In this document: positions 36,171 through 45,700 of the stretch, one piece after another
How the letters are laid out: each line of letters starts with the position of its first letter
Numbering within the stretch: position 1 is the first letter of the stretch
Assembly: GCA_024696825.1 (NCBI GenBank)
Contig: JAILGL010000140.1
Span: forward strand, 1 to 64,000
Length of the DNA stretch: 64,000 bases
Reading direction: 5' to 3'
DNA from: Lachnospiraceae bacterium
GTDB taxonomy: Bacteria > Bacillota > Clostridia > Lachnospirales > Lachnospiraceae
Position numbers and translations under genes: made by a program
The notes under the pieces: generated by a model
What the model saw: the letters and a program-made list of their open reading frames with translations, nothing else
Database searches by the model: none
Told to the model about the DNA's origin: nothing

Positions 36171-36707
36171 TTAGATTTCAACTTTCTCAATATCATCAAA
36201 GCTGATCTCAACCGGAGTCTCACGACCGAACATATCTATATAGATAGTAGCAGTGCGCTCCGAATGATTAATCTGACGTACAATACCGGTAGTGTCTTCC
36301 CAAACACCTGATTTAACAAGAACACTGTCTCCGATACTGAATCCAACCTCTGAAGTATCTGTCTCCTGAGACTTGATACCCATATCCTTCATCTCCTGTT
36401 CGGTGAGTGGAACCGGCTTAGATCCAGGACCTACGAATCCTGTTACTCCACGGGTGTTTCTTACAACATACCATGTTTCATCATTCATAACCATGTTAAT
36501 AAGAACGTATGCAGGGAACATTTTCTTCTGAACTGTTCTCTCTACGCCATCCTTTTTCTCAACAACGTTTACCATCGGAATAGATACTTCTAATATCTGG
36601 TCTTCAAGATGATTGTTCTGAACGTTCTGTTCAAGATCAGTTTTAACCTTATTCTCATATCCCGAATAGGTATGTGCAACATACCAACGTGCTTCCGTAT
36701 CTGCCAT
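36171..36707 (-). CDS. nusG: Transcription termination/antitermination factor NusG
   Basis: A 178-aa NusG: an N-terminal NGN domain (WYVAHTYSGYENKVKTDL) that contacts RNA polymerase and a C-terminal KOW domain (about 120-178, VLVKSGVWEDTTGIVRQI). It modulates pausing and couples transcription to translation. It follows secE by 24 bp in the conserved order. Confidence 0.97.
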   Translation of the reverse strand: MADTEARWYVAHTYSGYENKVKTDLEQNVQNNHLEDQILEVSIPMVNVVEKKDGVERTVQKKMFPAYVLINMVMNDETWYVVRNTRGVTGFVGPGSKPVPLTEQEMKDMGIKSQETDTSEVGFSIGDSVLVKSGVWEDTTGIVRQINHSERTATIYIDMFGRETPVEISFDDIEKVEI

Positions 36708-36731
36708 AAAAATCCTCCGTTTTCAATCTTA

Positions 36732-36983
36732 TTAAAAGATTCTATCGAGTCCTGTCTTGATTACCCAATCAAGACCTGCTATTACTAATGAAAGAATAGC
36801 AGTAACAACTATTACCTGAGCTGACTCTTTAACGACAGTATCTCTGTCAGGCCATACGATTTTCTTAAATTCACTCTTTAAACCTGCAAAACCTGAGTTT
36901 TTCTTTTCAGCTGCTTTCTTCTCTGCTGCCTTCTTCTCAGCCTTTGTCATGGTTTTTTCCTCTTTTACCTCAGAATCTCCCAT
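36732..36983 (-). CDS. secE: Preprotein translocase subunit SecE
   Basis: An 83-aa SecE of the single-spanning Firmicute type. A charged Lys/Glu/Ala helix fills the first 35 residues, FKKIVWPDRDTVVKES is the conserved amphipathic helix, and one membrane segment spans about 54-76. It clamps SecY in the Sec translocon. The N-terminal charged stretch is longer than in minimal SecE proteins. Confidence 0.95.
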   Translation of the reverse strand: MGDSEVKEEKTMTKAEKKAAEKKAAEKKNSGFAGLKSEFKKIVWPDRDTVVKESAQVIVVTAILSLVIAGLDWVIKTGLDRIF

Positions 36984-37019
36984 TACTTCAATTCCTTTCC
37001 GGGTCGCAAAATAATTTAA

Positions 37020-37169
37020 TTATTTTGTTTCCTTATGTAATGTGTGTCTCTTGCAGAATCTGCAATACTTCTTAGTTTCCATCCTGTCAGGATGATTTTT
37101 CTTTTCCTTGGTCGTATCATAATTACGCTGCTTGCACTCTGTACATGCTAAAGTAATCTTTACTCTCAC
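37020..37169 (-). CDS. rpmG: Ribosomal protein L33
   Basis: A 49-aa L33 of the large subunit. Two CXXC pairs (CTEC and CRFC) show the zinc-binding form. The start is a GTG at 37169 with GGAGG eight bases before it, giving the normal L33 beginning ([12 protein letters not shown]); the longer reading to 37217 adds unrelated residues. First gene of the rpmG-secE-nusG-rplK-rplA operon, expressed from the promoter at 37249-37277. Confidence 0.96.
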   Translation of the reverse strand: MRVKITLACTECKQRNYDTTKEKKNHPDRMETKKYCRFCKRHTLHKETK

Positions 37170-37215
37170 GACTTTCACCTCCAAATCATAATACTTAAAA
37201 CATAAATTTAGGCAC

Positions 37216-37275
37216 AAAAAAAAAGACCTGTTACATCGTCGCCGTTAAACTATAGCACAGACAATGTAACAAGTC
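37216..37275 (-). terminator. Terminator of the degV gene
   Basis: A 16-bp stem with wobble and mismatch (37225-37240 with 37260-37275) has a 19-nt loop and is followed on the minus strand by nine or more T's. It lies 65 bp past the degV stop codon and overlaps the rpmG promoter. Confidence 0.85.
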
Positions 37276-37277
37276 AA
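37249..37277 (-). promoter_or_regulatory. rpmG-secE-nusG promoter embedded in the degV terminator
   Basis: On the minus strand: TTGACT (37277-37272), a 17-bp spacer and TATAGT (37254-37249). The start near 37242 falls in the terminator loop, so transcripts from this promoter lack the 5' arm of the hairpin and escape termination. Confidence 0.75.
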
Positions 37278-37340
37278 GTTTATTTTTGAATTCTTACGAT
37301 ATTTTAATCAGTATAAATGCGTGTTTTACGCCTTACCTTA

Positions 37341-38234
37341 TCAGTCCACTCTTGGGTCTCCCATGAAAAACAATGCAACTGTTCCAGGACCTGTATGAGA
37401 ACCTATAACTGTTCCAATAGAATTGATTATGACCTTTCCCTTTAAATTAGGAAACTTCTCTTCAATTAAATCTCTAACAGCCTCAGCATCCTCTAAGCAG
37501 TCAGAGTTGCTGATTTCACAGAATCCATCGTAATCAAGGCCATTTTCTGCATGCTCCTCCATGAGCTTAACAGTTTCTTTAATAGCCTTCTGCTTAGTAC
37601 GAATCTTAAATCTTGGAATAAGACGTCCCATATAATCTACATTTAAAATAGGACAAATCTTTAAAAGAGTTCCAAATGCAGCGCTTGCTGCAGACACTCT
37701 TCCACCTCTTTTAAGATGGGTAAGGTCTGAGGTAAAGAACCAATGATGAACTCTAAGCTTGTTCTCCTCGATCCACTGTAAAGCCTCGTCCACTGTCTTT
37801 CCCTCATCACGAATCTTTGCAATATATCTCATAAGCAGTCCATAGCCTGAGGATGCCGCAAGGGAATCCACGATTTCAATTCGTCTGTCAGGATATTCTT
37901 CCCTCATCATATCTGCTGCAATATTTGCAGAATTAATGGTTCCTGAAATTCCTGAGGAAAGTGTTAGATGAATAATGTCATTACCCTTCTCAAGCTCAGG
38001 CTTCCAAAATTCGCAATACTCACTGGTATTAATCTGAGAGGTCACAGGCATTGCGCCCTCTCTAATGTGCTGATAAAACTTGTCAAATGGAATGGTCTCT
38101 CCCAAATCATCAGGATAATCCTTCTCATCCATTCTAAAATGAAAATAGGTTACAGGAATATTTAACTCCTCAAAAAACTCCCTTTTCTCATCAGCTGTTG
38201 AACAGCAACATAAGGTAAACTTAGTATCTGCCAT
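37341..38234 (-). CDS. DegV family fatty-acid-binding protein
   Basis: A 297-aa DegV/FakB-type protein that binds a fatty acid for phosphorylation by FakA. The conserved features are TSQINTSEY near residue 65, HLTLSSGISGTINSA, the IVDSLAASSGYG segment, and LKRGGRVSAASAAFG; the C-terminal GSHTGPGTVALFF is intact. No fakA lies nearby. The ATG at 38234 has GGAG seven bases upstream; a TTG at 38240 would also be in frame. Confidence 0.92.
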   Translation of the reverse strand: MADTKFTLCCCSTADEKREFFEELNIPVTYFHFRMDEKDYPDDLGETIPFDKFYQHIREGAMPVTSQINTSEYCEFWKPELEKGNDIIHLTLSSGISGTINSANIAADMMREEYPDRRIEIVDSLAASSGYGLLMRYIAKIRDEGKTVDEALQWIEENKLRVHHWFFTSDLTHLKRGGRVSAASAAFGTLLKICPILNVDYMGRLIPRFKIRTKQKAIKETVKLMEEHAENGLDYDGFCEISNSDCLEDAEAVRDLIEEKFPNLKGKVIINSIGTVIGSHTGPGTVALFFMGDPRVD

Positions 38235-38375
38235 ATGCAAACTCCAATCTCAAATGTCCATACATTTAAAATCATTAATTTTAAATGTAACTAATTTCCA
38301 ACCATAACATTTTTAATTATACTATGTTTTTAGTAGGTTTTCAAAAAGTATTTTCTTACATTTTTAAATAAAGCT

Positions 38376-38942
38376 TTATTCTAAATCCGGATTATAAACT
38401 GCCCTTTCGCCACCCACGTATTTAGGGCGTCTTCTGGCAGCGGTTATACTAGCCTTCCCGATATTTTTATGCTCTAACCTAAGAGGCACCACCACCGGAT
38501 GAATATGCATTCCTATTAGAACGCCTCCTATATCTATCCCGGCATCCGCCTTTGCTTCAATGCTTTCCACCACTACAGGATCATGAAAACCATTATAAGA
38601 TGCCACTGCAAATGCACCACCTGCGTGAGGCTGTGGAATTACATTAACCTCCTCGAAGCCGTATTTCTTTGCAACCTCTCTCTCAACTACCACCGCTCTG
38701 TTAAGGTGCTCGCAGCATTGAACTGCGAGAAATGCACCTCTCTCTTTAAGGCTTTCAGAAATTACCTTATGCATAACTAAAGCGGCGTCCTTATTAGATG
38801 CGGTTCCCATATGCTCTCCAATGGTTTCACTGGAGGAACAGCCTACTATAAAAAGACTTCCCTCTCCTACCTTGGCCTTTTCTAAAACCTCATCTATTAC
38901 AATTCGCACATCTTCTTCTATTTGCTTTAAAATCTCTGACAT
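38376..38942 (-). CDS. ywlG: UPF0340 family protein (YwlG)
   Basis: A 188-aa protein of the UPF0340/YwlG family (TIGR01440 type), whose function is not established. Family segments include VGCSSSETIGEHMGT, QCCEHLNRAVVVE, IPQPHAGGAFAV and GVLIGMHIHPVVVPLR. In B. subtilis ywlG follows ywlF(rpiB); here it is about 36 kb away from rpiB, so the block has been split. The ATG at 38942 follows GGGAAG; the longer in-frame reading adds only a basic stretch. Confidence 0.88.
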   Translation of the reverse strand: MSEILKQIEEDVRIVIDEVLEKAKVGEGSLFIVGCSSSETIGEHMGTASNKDAALVMHKVISESLKERGAFLAVQCCEHLNRAVVVEREVAKKYGFEEVNVIPQPHAGGAFAVASYNGFHDPVVVESIEAKADAGIDIGGVLIGMHIHPVVVPLRLEHKNIGKASITAARRRPKYVGGERAVYNPDLE

Positions 38943-39020
38943 TTTTTTCTTCCCATTTTTCTTATTTTTTCTTTTACTGTCTTCTGTAATAATCACATTT
39001 ATTGACTTATATAATCATTT

Positions 39021-39536
39021 TTACTGCCTTTTATAGTAGTCATATCCACTACAGATAAAATAGCTTCTTATGTATCCGTCCTGGGATACGAAGGCAATCT
39101 CATTAGTAGCCTCTAAATAATAAATATGGTCGTTATCCTCAGCTTCAAGCTTATGCTTAGCTTCAGGATCATTTATAAGTGCATTGGCTGCTGCCAAATA
39201 CTCTTCTTCAGATTTAAATCCCATCTCTATACCATGCTTTTTATAATGGTCAGTTAGATTTGAGTGATATCTGAAGGTGTAGGATTTTTCGCTTTGCCCC
39301 GACTTACTGCTTCTGTTGTCCTGCTTTGTTACAGTTGTTTTTCCGGCGTTATTACCTGTATTACTTCCAAATATATCTGTATTACCATTAACAGTAAATG
39401 CACCGGTTGCCACCAGGATAGCGGCTATTATACCTATTAAAGAGTTTTTCCTGTAGTTCTTTTTCTTATCTGATTTATAATTGTTACTATTACTAAAAGT
39501 GTTATCATTGTTTTTCTTATTATGATTGTTACTCAT
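39021..39536 (-). CDS. Membrane-anchored/exported small protein with a possible RNase-toxin-like domain
   Basis: A 171-aa protein I cannot assign firmly. The first 30 residues are polar and Asn/Lys-rich, one membrane segment or uncleaved signal spans about 31-50, a Ser/Thr/Asn linker follows, and a compact domain fills about 85-171. That domain has DHYKKHGIEMGF, EEEYLAAANALI, an EATNEIAFVSQDGYIRSYF core and a Tyr-rich end. The spacing of His, Thr and Arg residues recalls BECR-fold RNase toxin domains found in polymorphic toxins, but this is pattern resemblance only. No immunity-like gene adjoins it. It has its own promoter (39580-39608). Confidence 0.6.
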   Translation of the reverse strand: MSNNHNKKNNDNTFSNSNNYKSDKKKNYRKNSLIGIIAAILVATGAFTVNGNTDIFGSNTGNNAGKTTVTKQDNRSSKSGQSEKSYTFRYHSNLTDHYKKHGIEMGFKSEEEYLAAANALINDPEAKHKLEAEDNDHIYYLEATNEIAFVSQDGYIRSYFICSGYDYYKRQ

Positions 39537-39579
39537 AAATTTTTCCTTATCTTAAAAATTCCCCATTAACATACAGTAT

Positions 39580-39608
39580 ATATTAACCTACTTAATCCCA
39601 CATTTCAA
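39580..39608 (-). promoter_or_regulatory. Promoter of the small exported protein gene
   Basis: On the minus strand: TTGAAA (39608-39603), a 17-bp spacer and TAATAT (39585-39580). Confidence 0.65.
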
Positions 39609-39693
39609 ACCATATTTTATCACATTTGCTTCATACCCTTTATTAATTATTCTCCACGCCTTATTAAATAGCTTTAAGTTGCAACTTAAACTT

Positions 39694-41511
39694 TTACCTA
39701 AGCTTCACTCCATAAATTCTGCAGCCTCTGGTTCCCACAACCAAAATGTTATTATAAACTGCAGGTGATGCCTCTACATTGCCGGCTCCAAGGAGTAGTT
39801 CGTCATTGGTTCTACCTGTGACACCGTCTACCATAAGAAGCTTAGAATCACTTCTTGCATAGAGAACCTTACCTCTGCCCGCCTTATTGTAAACGCAAAC
39901 AGGTGAGGACCAGGTATATGGACCCTTTTGTTGCCATTTAATTCTTCCGTTGGATTTTCTTATGCAGGCTAAAACTCCATTACTGGTACCGCCCGTTCTT
40001 CCTACAGTTACATAAATGTAGTTATCAAGATTATTCTTTCCAACAGCTATAGTTGACTGAACACCGCCTGATGCCCCGTCCACCGAAGAACAGGTAAAGG
40101 ATCTTTCCCAAACCTTTTTACCATTGCTGGCATCTATCTTCCAAACCGGAATCTCCGCCGTAGAGCTGCTTCGCCAGCCTAGGTGGAAGGATGTACTAAT
40201 GTAAATGTATAGCTTTCCATTTTCAACTGAAAGCACAGGGGTGGAATTGGAATCATCCAATATATCCTGCATCCAGCGAACCCTTAAAGTATTAAGGTTT
40301 AGGCACATTAGGTTACCGCCGTTATCTGCGATAAATAAATATCCTCTATATATGGCAGCGCTGTCCTCCATTCCAAGCCAGTAGGTGGAGTTATTGTTAC
40401 GTTTACCCTTATAGCGCCATTTTACTATTCTTCCAGGCTTTATGGAAAGCTTACCTCTCCTTCTGTTAAATCTGGTGTTAAGCTTTATAAGGTATAAAAT
40501 TCCATTTTCACCCGGCTGAATAAGGGTGTCTGTTTTAGCGTCCACCAGGGCTGAGGAATCGAAAAAGCTTAGATGTCCTCTAAGGGAAAATGAATCGTCA
40601 TTACCATACTCATACATTACCTCGCAGGTAAGAAGATTTATTATAAATGCTCTGGAGGTGCCATTGTTACTATCATAACCGGAGCCCACATACATAATAG
40701 GATAGCCTCTTGGGTCTAAGGCACCTGCTCCCTTAAATACATATCCAAGCTTCATAGGACTTCTGGTCTGCTTGCCACTGTTAATGTCGATAAAATATAT
40801 ATTTCCATCCATGCTGGCGTAAATTGCCTCTATAAGATTTCTGTCCCTTTTAGCCCAGCTTGCCATATTCATATGCCTTTTAACAGACATTGGCCAATGC
40901 ATGAGAAGAGGCTGACCTGTCCATCCGTTACCGCTCCAATATCTTCCCTTGGCGGTAAGACTACCTGTAGGAACCTCCCACATTTTCTGAAGCTTAAATC
41001 TTCTCATATTGGCAACTCCATAAACCGGAGTGTCTCTAAAATTATTACCTCTAAATGTAATTACTCCCTGAGCCTTTGTATACTCATCACCCATTCCAAA
41101 ATCGATGGTTCTTTCCTTCTTATAATCCGATATATCTCCAAGAGTCTTACCATTTACATTGATATTGGTGAATTCCATCATTTTATCAGGATTGGTTTGT
41201 CTTGTGTATTTTGGAAGAAAATCTAAAACAAATGGTGCGCTGCTGGCAGTTACTCCTGCTATGGCTTCATCAGAACCTATTGGCTCTCCGCTTTCAGACG
41301 CAGATGCTGCACCTCCTGATGCAGCCTCAGATTCCTTTGGGGTATCAGAAGCCTTTGGTGATGCACCCGAACCATTACTACCTTCCCTTGTAACAACCTC
41401 ACTACTCTTATTTGAGCTGTTTTTCTTAATTCCAATAGCTGCAGTTATTATAAAAGCTGCCACAAGTCCAATTAAAAATGTTGGTATAGCTATTTTTAAA
41501 ATTCGCTTCAC
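39694..41511 (-). CDS. Membrane-anchored PQQ-like beta-propeller protein
   Basis: A 605-aa protein. One N-terminal membrane segment (about 7-28) and a Ser/Ala/Glu/Pro-rich linker (about 35-85) precede a large propeller domain (about 140-605) with repeated blades such as DGNIYFIDINSGKQ, AAIYRGYLFIADNGGNLMCLNLNT, in pieces, and ILVVGTRGCRIYGVKL. It is related to PQQ-dependent dehydrogenase/BamB propellers but has no visible catalytic motif, and a Gram-positive has no BamB role. Probably a surface scaffold or sensor. The linker composition matches other exported proteins in this window. Confidence 0.82.
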   Translation of the reverse strand: MKRILKIAIPTFLIGLVAAFIITAAIGIKKNSSNKSSEVVTREGSNGSGASPKASDTPKESEAASGGAASASESGEPIGSDEAIAGVTASSAPFVLDFLPKYTRQTNPDKMMEFTNINVNGKTLGDISDYKKERTIDFGMGDEYTKAQGVITFRGNNFRDTPVYGVANMRRFKLQKMWEVPTGSLTAKGRYWSGNGWTGQPLLMHWPMSVKRHMNMASWAKRDRNLIEAIYASMDGNIYFIDINSGKQTRSPMKLGYVFKGAGALDPRGYPIMYVGSGYDSNNGTSRAFIINLLTCEVMYEYGNDDSFSLRGHLSFFDSSALVDAKTDTLIQPGENGILYLIKLNTRFNRRRGKLSIKPGRIVKWRYKGKRNNNSTYWLGMEDSAAIYRGYLFIADNGGNLMCLNLNTLRVRWMQDILDDSNSTPVLSVENGKLYIYISTSFHLGWRSSSTAEIPVWKIDASNGKKVWERSFTCSSVDGASGGVQSTIAVGKNNLDNYIYVTVGRTGGTSNGVLACIRKSNGRIKWQQKGPYTWSSPVCVYNKAGRGKVLYARSDSKLLMVDGVTGRTNDELLLGAGNVEASPAVYNNILVVGTRGCRIYGVKLR

Positions 41512-41599
41512 GACTACTTCCTCCTAGCTTTTAATTCTCTCATAATAAGTTTTAAATCTAACTCTTATTCTCTTTAAACTATATTAATTCTAAGTTATC

Positions 41600-42577
41600 T
41601 TACTTCTTAGAATCTTCATCCTCTTCCTCTTCGTCCTCATCAAGGTCGATTACATCTGCATTCTCTGCGCTTCCACCGGTAATAAGCTTTACACCCTTAC
41701 CCATTCTGCTGTATTTCTTAAGCTTTCCTGCCGGAATAAATGCTGTAACGTTAGGACTTTTATCTATTCCAAAGAATATTCTTATAAGCCAGATTAGAAA
41801 TAAAAATGTAAGTACCGGGATTACACAGTTAACTACAATCATTATAACCATGGCTTCCACAAACTTATTGACGGTATCCTTTATTTTATCCACTGACTGC
41901 TTAACCTTTTCACCTACTCCGGTGGTAAGGTCTGAGGCCTTTTCCTTAACATTATCCCACCAGGAGTTATTCTCATCATCTGACGTAGAGCCCGAATCCT
42001 CTGTTCCATCTGAAATATCCTCTATATCCTCCGCTGCATTTTTTGCAGAATCCACGGTTTTATCGATGGAGGCCTTATAGGTTTTATCTATTTGATTGGA
42101 TATAAATAAACTAAGGGGAATTGCTATAGATATTGCAAGACCGAATAAAACAAACTTCTTAAAAAGATTTTTAAGCTTTTCTTTGTTAAAGTACTGGTTG
42201 ATGGCATTTATGATGAAGCCTACAGGAATCATTACATAGAAGCCAACTCCAAATAGAATTGTTAAAAGATATTTTTCAAGAGTTACTGCACCGAGAACCA
42301 CAGCGAAGCCTCCCGCCATGTCTATAAGCTGTTCAGCAACAGGGGTGGCTATATCATCCGGCAATATGGTAAGTGCCGTAGATGCCACAGTTAATGCGCC
42401 TGTTATAGCCATAACGCTATCCTTCTTGCTATCTAAAATCTTTATGCTTTTCTTATGAAACTCAGGATCAGAAAAAATCCTGCCAAACACAAAGATGGAG
42501 ATAAGGGCTAAAACCACTGATGCTATAGCTATAACAAGCTTTTTATGCTCTATAATTTTTTTCTTTAAATCCTCCAT
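41600..42577 (-). CDS. Multi-pass membrane protein of unknown function
   Basis: A 325-aa membrane protein I do not recognise. It shows a helix near 14-32, two or three hydrophobic stretches between 50 and 125, one at about 143-160, and a final one near 243-268. Between them is a polar extracytoplasmic-type loop (about 165-235) rich in Asp, Ser and Lys with helical character. The C-terminus is very acidic (EDEEEEDED). It lies between mfd and the propeller protein on the same strand; no pathway is suggested. Ribosome site AAAGGA. Confidence 0.75.
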   Translation of the reverse strand: MEDLKKKIIEHKKLVIAIASVVLALISIFVFGRIFSDPEFHKKSIKILDSKKDSVMAITGALTVASTALTILPDDIATPVAEQLIDMAGGFAVVLGAVTLEKYLLTILFGVGFYVMIPVGFIINAINQYFNKEKLKNLFKKFVLFGLAISIAIPLSLFISNQIDKTYKASIDKTVDSAKNAAEDIEDISDGTEDSGSTSDDENNSWWDNVKEKASDLTTGVGEKVKQSVDKIKDTVNKFVEAMVIMIVVNCVIPVLTFLFLIWLIRIFFGIDKSPNVTAFIPAGKLKKYSRMGKGVKLITGGSAENADVIDLDEDEEEEDEDSKK

Positions 42578-42703
42578 AACAACTAAATCCTTTCACTGAA
42601 TTCTTTAAGGGAATATTTTAACTTAATTCTTAATCTAATTTTCAACCTGCGGTAACATAATTATCTTAATAAATTATTCTACCACAAGATTTAGTTGTTG
42701 TCA

Positions 42704-45700
42704 TTAGGGTTTAAGGCTTAAAAGCACATTTTCTATCTCAATAAATATTTTTTCTTTATCATAATTTTTAATTAAAATATATGGGTTTAGGCCGGTGTAC
42801 ATTTTAAGCTTTCCATTAGAATTCTTAATGGTCTCTGCAAGGTGCAGCATATCCATCTTAGTATTTTCCTTCATGTAAAGCCTTATTCCATCGGACTTCT
42901 CAGCTATTTTATTTATAAATACACTGTGGGCCTTGGCCTTAATAAGAGCCACATCTATAAGATTTCTAACCTCTATAGGCACGTCTCCAAAGCGGTCTAT
43001 AAGCTCATCTATCATATCGGATTTCTCGGTTTCAGTCTCAACCACAGCAATCTTTTTATAAATGTCTAACTTCACATACTCCGATTTTATATAGCTTGCA
43101 GGGATGTAGGCATCTATATGAATATCCACTGTAGTTTCAAAATCATACTCATCTGCCTCTTCCTCAGTAACCTCTCCCTTAGCTTCCTTAACTGCCTGAG
43201 AAAGCATTTTAAGATAGAGGTCATAGCCCACTTCGCCCATGTGTCCTGACTGCTCGGCCCCAAGGACATTTCCGGCACCTCTTATCTCTAAGTCTCGCAT
43301 GGCAATCTTTATACCGGAGCCAAGCTCAGTAAATTCTCTAATGGCCCCAAGCCTTTTCTCTGCTACCTCTGAAAGAATCTTATCCTTCCTATACATGAGA
43401 AATGCATAGGCCATTCTATTAGATCTTCCCACTCGGCCTCTCAGCTGATAGAGCTGTGAAAGCCCCATCCTGTCGGAGTTCTCGATGATGATGGTATTAA
43501 CATTAGGAATATCTAAGCCTGTCTCAATGATGGTGGTGGATATAAGCACATCAATCTCACCGCTTATAAAATCCATCATGATTTTCTCTAACTCACGCTC
43601 ATTCATCCTGCCGTGAGCATAGGCAATATTCACCTCCGGAAGCATGAGACTTAACTTATAAGCCACATCCGAAATGGTATCTATTCGGTTAAATACATAG
43701 TATACCTGGCCGCCTCTTGCTACCTCCCTGACTATAGCCTCTCTAACTGCCTCGTCATTATATTCCATAACAAAGGTCTGTATAGGCATTCTGTCAGTTG
43801 GTGGCTCTGTAAGCACACTCATATCCCTTATGCCTGCAAGAGACATGTGAAGGGTCCTTGGAATAGGGGTTGCAGAAAGTGCCATGGCATCTACATTTTT
43901 CTTAATGTCCTTTATTTTCTCCTTGTGAGTTACGCCAAAACGCTGCTCCTCATCCACGATGAGAAGGCCTAAATCCTTATATTCCACGTCCTTGGATAAA
44001 AGTCTGTGGGTTCCTATAACTATATCTATCTCGCCCTTTTTAAGGCCCTTTAAGGTGGCATCTGCCTGCTTCTTGGTAACAAACCTGGAGAGCATGGCTA
44101 CATTTATAGGAAAATCATTTATTCTTTCCAAAAATGTATTATAATGCTGCTGGCAAAGTATGGTGGTAGGCACGAGAAGCGCCACCTGCTTACCGCTCAT
44201 AACGCATTTAAATGCAGCTCTTAGAGCTACCTCTGTCTTACCATAGCCTACATCTCCACAGATAAGGCGGTCCATAATCTTCGTACTTTCCATATCGCTT
44301 TTTACGGCCTCTATGGCATCTAGCTGATCCATGGTTTCCTCATATGGAAATACCTCTTCAAACTCCTTCTGCCATACTGTATCCTCTAAAAATGCAAAGC
44401 CCTTTTTCTCCTGCCTTGCAGCATATATTTTCACAAGTTCCTTTGCTATATTTCTTACATTTTTTCTTACTCTGGACTTCTTTCTATACCACTCCTTGCC
44501 CTCTAACCTGTCGAGCTTCGGCTTGGTATCTGCGTCCTTGGCTGCGTATTTTTGCAGCATATCTAAGTTTGCAACAGAGACATAGAGAATTCCTCCATCA
44601 CCGTATCTTAGCTTTATATAATCCTTTATAACACCGTCGTTATTAATCTTCTCCATGCCCTCATAGACTGCCAGTCCGTGATTTTCATGGATGCAGTAAT
44701 CTCCCGGCTTAAGGACATTTATATCCTTAATGGCATCCTTATTAGTCTTATGCTTTCTGTGAAGCTTCTTCTTATAGCTACTGCCAAATATCTCGCTTTC
44801 GCTAATTACCATAAATCCTAGGTCAGGATAGATAAAGCCCCTCTTTATAGAGCCTATGGATACTAAAACCTCTCCCTTTTTAAGAGGCTCCTCCATGGTC
44901 TCCTTGTAAAATGCAGGGATGTCATACTCATTTAGGGTATTCTTAATTCTCTTAGACCTGGTATGAGAGGAAGAAAGAATAACGATTTTATATTTATTTT
45001 TTCTGTATTTTTTTACGTCCTCTATAAACATATCAAAATGCTTTCCATAGGAGGATATAGCCTGCACCTTAAGGTTGTACTTTACCACAGGCTTTATTTT
45101 TTTGGGAACTGTATCTAAAAGCCCCATCATTACTACAGCCTTATCATTAAAAAATGAAAAGAGCTTATTATAATCTCTAAGGACCTTTAACTGCCTTTTT
45201 ACAGCATATCCCTTTTCAAGTCTCATGGTCATACTGTCGGAAAATTCGTCAGATATAATCTTCGCACTCTCTATACTTCTTACGGGATTATCGATTATAA
45301 AGAGAGTTTCCTTCTCATTAAAGTATTCGAAAAGTCCCATAAGGTCGCTGTCAAAATATGGAAGATAAGCCTCAAGGCCTGACTTTACACCTGAGAACTC
45401 TATACCTTCCTTTATCTCGTCAAAGGTTTTCACCACATTGTTAAATGCTTCGTGAACCCCGTCTGCAAGATACTTTTTCTTATATTTTTCTACGTCTTTT
45501 TTGATTTCCTTAAGACCCTGATCGATCTCAGTATTAGACAGAATTATCTCCGAGGCAGGAAATATAACTACCTCTGTAAGATTATCTATGGAACGCTGTG
45601 AATCAACGTCAAACTCCCTGATAGTGTCAATCTCATCACCCCAGAATTCTATACGCACAGGGCAGTCAGCAGAAAGTGGAAATATATCGATAATTCCGCC

